Made by a program: the position numbers and the translations under genes
DNA from: Mycobacterium sp.
GTDB lineage: Bacteria; Actinomycetota; Actinomycetes; Mycobacteriales; Mycobacteriaceae
DNA length: 6,317 nucleotides
Direction of reading: 5' to 3'
NCBI GenBank assembly: GCA_025965815.1
Contig: JAOPWF010000799.1
Span: 1-6,317 of the forward strand
In this document: in pieces, positions 1-6,317 of the stretch
How positions within the stretch are numbered: position 1 is the first letter of the stretch
Layout of the letters: each line of letters begins with the position of its first letter
Notes under the pieces: model-generated
What the model was told of the DNA's origin: nothing
The model's input: the letters and a program-made list of their open reading frames with translations, nothing else
Databases searched by the model: none

Positions 1-399
1 GGTGTCCGCGTCCGTGTAGCCGGCCGCCCCTTCGGAAATCAGGCCACGGTCCGGCGGGTTCTTGTACGTCGTCTTGGGGAACTGCTCGATGTCGGGACCG
101 AACGTCTGGGTCTCGGCGAAGATGAACCGGCACGTCTCGGGCGCGGTGTCGGCGAGTGCGTCGATGTCCACGGGGACGGAGCCGTCCATCGTGGGGATGA
201 TCGTCAGGTCGACGCCGGCCCCGGTGATGGCTTGCATCCGGGGCTGTTCGACCATGATCTCGTCGACGTCAACCCCCGTCGATGTCGGCGAATCAGTCTG
301 GTATGGAAGCGTTGCCGTTCCCTCGACCTGGCGGGTGCACCCCGTCGCCAGCATCAGCAGCGCACACCAGACCAACAGCGGCCTGGCGAGTGCGGCCAT
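1..399 (-). CDS. lpqA: LpqA-like lipoprotein, PknH-type sensor domain (5' part only)
   Basis: This is the N-terminal 133 codons of an exported lipoprotein; the gene continues past the left edge. It starts at ATG 399, 7 nt after a purine-rich Shine-Dalgarno stretch (GAGGAAGGGGG, 417-407). Residues 1-20 form a signal peptide with a short basic n-region and a hydrophobic core, ending in the lipobox ATG-C with the lipidated Cys at 21. After a Ser/Thr/Pro-rich linker (about 28-42), VDVDEIMV at 43-50 begins a domain resembling the extracellular sensor domain of PknH and the lipoproteins LppH, LppR and LpqQ; Cys90 fits a disulfide cysteine of that family. Such proteins sit on the outer face of the membrane; their ligand is unknown. 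The symbol rests on family resemblance plus its divergent position beside the Rv3015c-like gene, as I recall it in M. tuberculosis. Domain assignment is from memory of the family. Confidence 0.8.
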   Translation of the reverse strand, partial: MAALARPLLVWCALLMLATGCTRQVEGTATLPYQTDSPTSTGVDVDEIMVEQPRMQAITGAGVDLTIIPTMDGSVPVDIDALADTAPETCRFIFAETQTFGPDIEQFPKTTYKNPPDRGLISEGAAGYTDADT

Positions 400-499
400 G
401 GCAGTGCCCCCTTCCTCATCGAAGGGTAATCGCGATGCCACACCCAGGAGAAGGGACCCGCGTGAGCGGGCGGAGCGACGATTCGAATACTGTTGCCGG
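400..499. promoter_or_regulatory. Divergent promoter region between lpqA-like and metE-like genes
   Basis: These 100 bases separate two genes transcribed away from each other. On the minus strand a TANNNT-type -10 box, TACCCT (428-423), would place a start site near 416 and give a leader of about 17 nt that carries the lipoprotein's Shine-Dalgarno sequence. On the plus strand TACTGT (488-493) lies 6 nt before the ATG at 500 and would give a leaderless mRNA. No convincing -35 hexamer is seen for either, which is common in mycobacteria. The stretch 462-485 is rich in GCGGAGCGAC-type sequence, also seen inside the MmcQ-like gene. Promoter calls are by consensus only. Confidence 0.5.
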
Positions 500-500
500 A
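488..500 (+). promoter_or_regulatory. Leaderless -10 element of the metE-like gene
   Basis: TACTGT at 488-493 matches the mycobacterial -10 consensus TANNNT. The A of the start codon at 500 lies after a 6-nt spacer, the usual distance to the transcription start. No Shine-Dalgarno sequence is present, so the mRNA probably begins at or next to the ATG. Inferred from spacing only. Confidence 0.5.
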
Positions 501-1510
501 TGAGTGTTTTCGCCGCAGCGACGGGCATCGGCTCCTGGCCTGGGGTATCGCCGAGGGAAGCTGCCGAGGTTGTCGTCGGTGAACTGCACGACCTCACCCA
601 CCTGGTGGAGCTGCCGGCGCGCGGTTTGGGTGCGGACCTGATCGGGCGGGCCGGAGCGCTGCTGGTCGACATCGCTATCGACACGGTCCCCCGTGGCTAC
701 CGCATCGCGCCGCGGCCGGGGGCGGTGGCCCGCCGGGCGGCCAGCCTGCTCGATGAGGACATCGACGCACTCGAAGAGGCCTGGGAGAAGGCCGGACTTC
801 GTGGCGGACAACGGACCGTGAAGGTCCAGGCGCCCGGCCCGATCACGTTGGCGGCGCACCTGGAGCTGCCCAACGGCCACCGCGCGATCACCGATCCGGG
901 CGCGGTCCGCGACCTCGCCGCGTCGCTTGCCGAAGGTGTGTCGTTACACCGTGCGGAGGTGGCGCGTCGGTTGGAAGCCTCCGTTGTCGTGCAGTTCGAC
1001 GAACCGTCGCTGCCCGCCGCACTGGCGGGTCGGCTGACCGGCGTGACCGCATTCACCCCCGTACATCCCGTCGACGAGCAATTGGCGACGGCGCTGTTCG
1101 ACGACTGTGCCCGCGCAGTTGGCGGCGCCGTCGTGGTGCACAGCTGCGCGGCAAATCTGCCGTGGAATGTGTTGCAGCGCAGCATCATCGATGCGGTATC
1201 GGTCGACGTATCCACCTTGGTGGCCAGTGACCTGGACGGTATGGGCGAGTTCGTCGAAGCGGGGCGCACCGTCATGCTCGGCGTTGCGCCCTCGACCGCT
1301 CCGGCTCAGCGGCCGTCGGTGAGTGAGGTGGCCGCGTCGGCGGCCGCCATCTCCGACCGGCTCGGCTTCGCCCGCTCGGTGCTGCGCGAGCGCATCGGCG
1401 TCACTCCCACGTGTGGCCTTGCCGGGGCCACCCCGCAGTGGGCGCGCGCGGCGACCGAACTCGTCCAACAGACGGCCGACGCCCTCGCCGATGAACCCGA
1501 GACGATTTAG
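500..1510 (+). CDS. MetE-like zinc protein (UROD/MetE superfamily, Rv3015c type)
   Basis: A 336-residue protein resembling the C-terminal catalytic half of cobalamin-independent methionine synthase (MetE, about 750 residues), without MetE's N-terminal barrel. Seen motifs: GIGSWPG at 9-15 (the IGSFP-type substrate loop), FDEPSL at 166-171, HSC at 214-216 and TPTCGL at 302-307. By analogy with MetE, His214, Cys216 and Cys305 are zinc ligands; Asp236 lies where MetE has the Glu ligand. It may transfer a methyl or other one-carbon group to a thiol, but the physiological substrate is not known and methionine synthesis should not be assumed. ATG 500 is chosen because homology starts there and the length equals that recalled for Rv3015c (about 337 aa). 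There is no Shine-Dalgarno sequence, but a -10 box lies 6 nt upstream. The frame is open back to 62 but overlaps the lipoprotein gene there. The protein is probably cytoplasmic. Confidence 0.88.
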   Translation: MSVFAAATGIGSWPGVSPREAAEVVVGELHDLTHLVELPARGLGADLIGRAGALLVDIAIDTVPRGYRIAPRPGAVARRAASLLDEDIDALEEAWEKAGLRGGQRTVKVQAPGPITLAAHLELPNGHRAITDPGAVRDLAASLAEGVSLHRAEVARRLEASVVVQFDEPSLPAALAGRLTGVTAFTPVHPVDEQLATALFDDCARAVGGAVVVHSCAANLPWNVLQRSIIDAVSVDVSTLVASDLDGMGEFVEAGRTVMLGVAPSTAPAQRPSVSEVAASAAAISDRLGFARSVLRERIGVTPTCGLAGATPQWARAATELVQQTADALADEPETI

Positions 1511-1519
1511 GCGAAGAGT

Positions 1520-1582
1520 AACCAACTGGTTGCCTTTCTCTGCCGGTCGTGGGTAAAGTGATAGGCAACTAGGAGGTTGCAT
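1520..1582 (+). promoter_or_regulatory. Promoter, possible ArsR operator and ribosome binding site of the SRPBCC-arsR operon
   Basis: A candidate promoter has -35 TTGCCT (1530-1535), an 18-nt spacer and -10 TAAAGT (1554-1559), placing the start site near 1566. Perfect 7-bp inverted repeats, GTTGCCT (1529-1535) and AGGCAAC (1563-1569), cover the -35 box and the start site. A 12-bp palindrome, AACCAACTGGTT (1520-1531), abuts the first. A smaller inverted repeat, GCAAC (1565-1569) with GTTGC (1576-1580), flanks the strong Shine-Dalgarno AGGAGG (1571-1576), which ends 6 nt before the ATG. This is a plausible site for autorepression by the downstream ArsR protein. The repeats are seen directly; binding is inferred. 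Confidence 0.5.
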
Positions 1583-2074
1583 ATGAGCACCGATCGGATT
1601 GAGAAGCAGGTCCTGCTGCGGGCGCCACTGGACCGGGTATGGCGGGCGATCAGCGACTCCGACGAGTTCGGCCGCTGGTTCGGGGCCGAGTTTGACGGGC
1701 CGTTCATCGCGGGCGCGACCGTCACCGGGGTGATCACCCCGACGAAGATCGACGAGGACGTGGCCCGGCAGCAGGAGCCCTACACCGGTCAGGTGGACAC
1801 CTGGGAGATCGTCGCGGTGGAACCGGAGAAGCGGCTCGCATTTCGCTGGCATCCAGTCCCCGCGGGGTCCAACGGTGCCCCGCAGGAACCGGCGACGCTC
1901 GTCGAATTCACGTTGACCGAGGAGTCCGACGGAACCCTTTTGCGGATTGTCGAATCCGGGTTCGACGCGATCTCACCGGAGCGTCGGAGGACGGCGTTCG
2001 AGGGCAACAGCCAGGGCTGGGCGATCCAGGTTGACCTGGTACGCAAGTACCTCGCACTCGGCGAAAAGGTATGA
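1583..2074 (+). CDS. SRPBCC / AHSA1-like domain protein
   Basis: A 163-residue single-domain protein of the SRPBCC (START/Bet v 1-like) superfamily, AHSA1-like group, which folds around a hydrophobic ligand cavity. Seen features: an N-terminal strand and helix, IEKQVLLRAPLDRVWRAIS (6-24), the FGRWFG segment (29-34), strands around GQVDTWEIVAVEPEKRLAFRW (69-89) and VEFTL (107-111), and a long C-terminal helix including RRRTAFEGNSQGW (134-146). The start is ATG 1583, 6 nt after AGGAGG; an in-frame TTG six bases upstream adjoins that sequence and is rejected. It overlaps the ArsR gene by ATGA, so the two are co-translated. SRPBCC-ArsR pairs recur in bacteria, the partner being the regulator. The ligand or substrate is unknown; possible roles are binding or modifying a small hydrophobic compound. 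The protein is cytoplasmic, with no signal peptide. Confidence 0.88.
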   Translation: MSTDRIEKQVLLRAPLDRVWRAISDSDEFGRWFGAEFDGPFIAGATVTGVITPTKIDEDVARQQEPYTGQVDTWEIVAVEPEKRLAFRWHPVPAGSNGAPQEPATLVEFTLTEESDGTLLRIVESGFDAISPERRRTAFEGNSQGWAIQVDLVRKYLALGEKV

Positions 2075-2409
2075 GCGGCAACGTCACCGAGCCGGCACCG
2101 CTGTCGCCCGTTTTCGCCGCCCTCGGCGACCCCAACCGGCTGCGTATCTTCTCCCGGCTGTGCGCCGGCGGGCCGGCCTCCACGCTGCGACTGACCGAGG
2201 TGATCCCGGTGACGCGCCAGGCGGTGACCAAGCATCTGGTGGCACTGGAAGCGGTGGGCCTGGTGCGCAGTCAACGGCAGGGCCGCGAGCGTATCTGGAC
2301 GGTGCAGACCGGTCCGCTCGCCAAGGCGGGCGACTACCTCGGCGAGCTGTCCGATCAGTGGGACCGCCGGATCGATCGCCTGCGGGCCCTCGTGGAGACC
2401 GGCGACTAG
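2071..2409 (+). CDS. ArsR-family winged-helix transcriptional repressor
   Basis: A 112-residue ArsR/SmtB-type regulator. VFAALGDPNRLRIFSRL (14-30) is the signature first helix; the helix-turn-helix spans about 38-63, with recognition helix TRQAVTKHLVALEAVG (48-63), and the wing follows at about 64-78 (LVRSQRQGRERIWTV). The C-terminal helix (about 82-108) probably gives dimerisation. The metal-sensing CxC motif of the alpha-3 helix is absent; the only cysteine is Cys31. It is therefore unlikely to be a classical arsenic, cadmium or zinc sensor. The ATG lies in the ATGA overlap with the SRPBCC gene; AAAAGG at 2064-2069 is too close to act as a good Shine-Dalgarno, so translation is probably coupled. 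It likely represses its own operon, with the inverted repeats at 1520-1580 as candidate operator. The inducer is unknown. The stop overlaps the convergent CoA ligase stop. Confidence 0.9.
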   Translation: MSGNVTEPAPLSPVFAALGDPNRLRIFSRLCAGGPASTLRLTEVIPVTRQAVTKHLVALEAVGLVRSQRQGRERIWTVQTGPLAKAGDYLGELSDQWDRRIDRLRALVETGD

Positions 2410-4016
2410 GTCCCTCGCAGGTCCTTGCGGAGGATCTTGCCGGACGCCGACTTGGGGATCGCCTCGATGAACTCCACGCGGCGGACCTTCTTGTACGGCG
2501 CGACCTGCCCGGCGACGAACTCCATCACCTCCGCCTCCGACACCTCTGCAGCCGGCTGCCTGACCACGAACGCCTTCGGCACCTCTTCGCCCGATTCGAC
2601 ATCGGTGACACCGATGACCGCGGCGTCGGCGATCGCGGGGTGGCTCAACAGCAGGGCCTCGAGTTCGGCGGGTGGCACCTGGTAGCCCTTGTACTTGATC
2701 AGTTCCTTGAGCCGGTCAACGATGTACACGCAGCCGTTCGCGTCCACCTTGGCCATGTCTCCGGTGTGCAGAAAGCCTTCGGAGTCGATGGTTTCCCGCG
2801 TCGCTTCCTCGTTGCCGAGGTAGCCCGCCATCACGTTCGGGCCGGAGAACCACAGCTCACCGGCGGCGCTGAGCCCCTCGGCCGGGACATCGATCTCCTC
2901 GCCCGTCTCGGGGTCGACGATCTTGCTGATCGAGTTGGGCACCGCCCATCCGCATGAACTCAGCGGGGCGATCCTCCCGACGGTGTGCTCACCGCTGTCG
3001 TACGGGGTGGTGTGGCTGACCGGGCTCAACTCGCTCATCCCGTAGCCCTGCACCATCCGGCAGCCCAGCCGCTTGCCGACCGTATGGCCGAGATCGGCGT
3101 CGAGCGGCGCAGCGCCCGACATGATGCTGTGCATCGACGACAGGTCGTAGGAATCCACCAGCGGATGTTTGGCCAGCGCGACCGCCACCGGTGGGGCGAT
3201 GAAGCCGTAGGTGCACTTGTAGTCCTGGATATTGGCCAGGAAATCCGTGAGGTCGAAGCTGGGCATGATTACCAGGCGGGCCCGCGCGTGCAGGGCGGCG
3301 TTGAGCAGCACCGTCATCCCGTAGATGTGGAAGAACGGCAGCACCGCGAGAATCACGTCGTCGGGGCGCATGTCCTGCAGCGGCCGGATCTGCGCGACGT
3401 TGGCCACCAGGTTGCGATGTGTGAGCATCACGCCCTTGGGATTGCCGGTCGTACCCGAGCTGTAGGGCAGTACGGCGAGGTGTGTCGCGGGGTCGAACCT
3501 CACCTGCGGGGCCGATGCTCCCGACCCGAGCAGATCGGCCAGGTTGGGACGGCCGTCGGCTTCCTCGCCCTCGCCGTCGAGCACGACCAGTTCGGCGTCG
3601 CAGAGTGCGATCTGGCCCGCGGCAGCCTCCGCCTGTGGGAGCAGCGGCGTCACCGTGATCAACATCTTGGCATTCGAATCGGTCAGCTGCTTGGCGATGT
3701 CCTTAGGCGTGAACAGGGCATTGATGGTGGTAGCCGTCGCCCCAGCGCGCAAGATGGCGTGAAAGGCGATCGCGAAGTCGGAGCTGTTGGGAGACAACAG
3801 GCCAACCACATCACCCACACCGATGCCCCGGTCGGCCAACGCGCCTGCGAACGCGTCGATGCGGCCGATCATCTCGCGGTAGGTCACCTCGGTGCCCGAC
3901 TTGGCGTCGACGAGGGCGACGCGGTCCAGATCGGCGTCCGCGATGTCGCCGAACAGGTACTCGTAGACATTGGCGGTCGGGATGTTGACGTCGGGATATG
4001 GACTGCTGAAGCTCAT
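2406..4016 (-). CDS. 4-coumarate:CoA ligase-like acyl-CoA synthetase (AMP-forming)
   Basis: A complete 536-residue adenylate-forming enzyme of the ANL superfamily. It would activate a carboxylic acid with ATP to an acyl-AMP, then transfer it to coenzyme A. Seen motifs: P-loop YSSGTTGNPKG (185-195), LPFFHIYG (226-233), a 4CL-like stretch with SGAAPL (300-305), QGYGMSE (323-329), GELWFSG (386-392, the 4CL box II position), HTGD (417-420), DRLKELIKYKGYQV (434-447) and PKSASGK (521-527), whose Lys527 is the expected catalytic lysine for adenylation. All core residues are present. The overall pattern is closest to 4-coumarate:CoA ligases, so an aryl or medium-chain acid is possible; actinobacterial relatives are often labelled FadD and their substrates vary. 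ATG 4016 follows GGAGGT (4025-4020) and overlaps the upstream MmcQ-like stop by ATGA, so they are probably one transcript. There is no signal peptide or membrane segment. Confidence 0.93.
   Translation of the reverse strand: MSFSSPYPDVNIPTANVYEYLFGDIADADLDRVALVDAKSGTEVTYREMIGRIDAFAGALADRGIGVGDVVGLLSPNSSDFAIAFHAILRAGATATTINALFTPKDIAKQLTDSNAKMLITVTPLLPQAEAAAGQIALCDAELVVLDGEGEEADGRPNLADLLGSGASAPQVRFDPATHLAVLPYSSGTTGNPKGVMLTHRNLVANVAQIRPLQDMRPDDVILAVLPFFHIYGMTVLLNAALHARARLVIMPSFDLTDFLANIQDYKCTYGFIAPPVAVALAKHPLVDSYDLSSMHSIMSGAAPLDADLGHTVGKRLGCRMVQGYGMSELSPVSHTTPYDSGEHTVGRIAPLSSCGWAVPNSISKIVDPETGEEIDVPAEGLSAAGELWFSGPNVMAGYLGNEEATRETIDSEGFLHTGDMAKVDANGCVYIVDRLKELIKYKGYQVPPAELEALLLSHPAIADAAVIGVTDVESGEEVPKAFVVRQPAAEVSEAEVMEFVAGQVAPYKKVRRVEFIEAIPKSASGKILRKDLRGT
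2413..2433. terminator. Weak hairpin just past the arsR stop
   Basis: CCTCGCA (2413-2419) can pair with TGCGGAGG (2426-2433), with one bulged G and a 6-base loop. It starts 4 nt after the arsR stop and lies inside the 3' end of the convergent CoA ligase gene. No T-run follows on either strand, so it is at best a poor intrinsic terminator. Confidence 0.2.
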
Positions 4017-4459
4017 GACACCTCCGGCTCGTCGAGCTGCTTGATCAGTTTCTTCGGGGCCACCATCCGGTAGGACGCGTCGAGGAGCTCGGTCACTTCG
4101 CCCCAGTCCACCGCGGCAGCGGTGAAGTCCAGCCCCAGCCAGCCGTACGGGCCCATGTAGGCCGGGTAGAAGAACCGTTTGTCCTGTTCGAGCGCCTTGC
4201 GGTCGCTGTCGTCGACCTTGAACAGCACCGAATGCGGGAACGGCGTCGTCTCACCGGGCGACTGTTTTGTCCGGCGGGCAGGAGCGGAGCGACCGGGGGA
4301 TCGTTTCGAGCTGCCGCCGTAGACCGCGAACATCTTCGGCACGCAGAACACCGGGCGACCGTGCGAGACCTTCTCGAACGTCCCGGGGAATCCCAGCGCG
4401 ATGCGCCGCAACTCCGCCAGGCCCGGGTCGTCGTCTCGAAACATGATGGGATGCGGCAC
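4013..4459 (-). CDS. MmcQ/YjbR-like family protein
   Basis: A 148-residue protein of the MmcQ/YjbR family, a small CyaY-like fold often annotated as DNA-binding without firm proof. Seen features: an N-terminal helix with LRRIALGFPGTFEKVSHGRPVF (17-38), KMFAVYGG (42-49), a basic/proline insert at about 53-72, HSVLFKVDD (76-84), FFYPAYMGPYGWLGLDF (96-112) and the family hallmark helix ELLDASYRMVAPKKLIKQL (124-142). Starts considered are GTG 4459, GTG 4465 and ATG 4444. I prefer 4459 because related proteins, as I recall them, begin M-x-HPIMF, and because TACCCT (4471-4466) lies 6 nt upstream, predicting a leaderless message. No Shine-Dalgarno sequence is visible. The stop overlaps the CoA ligase start (ATGA), so the two are co-translated. 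Function is unknown; single-domain relatives such as E. coli YjbR are about 118 residues, so this one is longer. Confidence 0.82.
   Translation of the reverse strand: MPHPIMFRDDDPGLAELRRIALGFPGTFEKVSHGRPVFCVPKMFAVYGGSSKRSPGRSAPARRTKQSPGETTPFPHSVLFKVDDSDRKALEQDKRFFYPAYMGPYGWLGLDFTAAAVDWGEVTELLDASYRMVAPKKLIKQLDEPEVS

Positions 4460-6317
<1,858 letters not shown>

Noticed and set aside
62..499. Long in-frame extension upstream of the metE-like start
   Set aside because: It has no resemblance to MetE-like proteins and covers the signal peptide and sensor domain of the lipoprotein on the other strand, plus its promoter. The motif-bearing protein begins at 500.
1520..1531. AACCAACTGGTT as a terminator for the metE-like gene
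   Set aside because: The 5-bp stem with a 2-base centre is AT-rich and has no T-run after it; it fits better as part of the promoter or operator region.
1947..2957. A 336-codon plus-strand frame overlapping SRPBCC, arsR and the CoA ligase end
   Set aside because: It crosses three well-supported genes on two strands and its translation is low-complexity Arg/Gly/Ala sequence without motifs.
2985..4073. A 362-codon open frame on the plus strand opposite the CoA ligase
   Set aside because: It is rich in Arg, Gly, His and Val with no family motif, as expected for the antisense frame of a high-GC gene. The minus-strand frame carries every adenylate-forming motif.

Overview
The window reads as chromosomal DNA from a high-GC actinobacterium, almost certainly a Mycobacterium or Mycolicibacterium. 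The evidence is a DNA ligase A closely resembling the mycobacterial LigA as I remember it, a lipoprotein of the mycobacterial PknH-extracellular-domain type, a MetE-like protein of the Rv3015c type, and mycobacterial TANNNT -10 boxes with apparently leaderless starts. I cannot name the species.

Layout, left to right. Positions 1-399 hold the N-terminal part of a lipoprotein on the minus strand (LpqA-like), cut by the window edge. A 100-base divergent promoter region separates it from a 336-residue MetE-like zinc protein on the plus strand (500-1510). A 72-base gap with a promoter and inverted repeats leads into a two-gene plus-strand operon: a SRPBCC/AHSA1 protein (1583-2074) and an ArsR-family repressor (2071-2409), overlapping by ATGA. 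Converging on it is a minus-strand pair: an MmcQ/YjbR-like protein (4459-4013) followed, again with an ATGA overlap, by a 4-coumarate:CoA-ligase-like acyl-CoA synthetase (4016-2406). The last gene is ligA on the plus strand (from 4516), which runs off the right edge after 600 codons, before its BRCT domain.

How it fits together. From memory, in M. tuberculosis the lpqA, Rv3015c and ligA genes are neighbours in this same relative order and orientation. The four genes from 1583 to 4459 would then be accessory to a conserved housekeeping neighbourhood. ligA serves replication and repair. The SRPBCC-ArsR pair looks like a self-contained autoregulated cassette, and the ligase-MmcQ pair is probably co-transcribed. 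No metabolic link between the pairs is visible.

No RNA gene, insertion sequence, CRISPR array or phage attachment site was seen. No gene-free stretch exceeds 300 bases. I did not find a clearly novel multi-gene system. The best leads are regulatory: a possible ArsR operator made of inverted GTTGCCT half-sites, and a pair of facing leaderless promoters between the MmcQ-like gene and ligA. There is also a possible repeat-derived insert inside the MmcQ-like protein.
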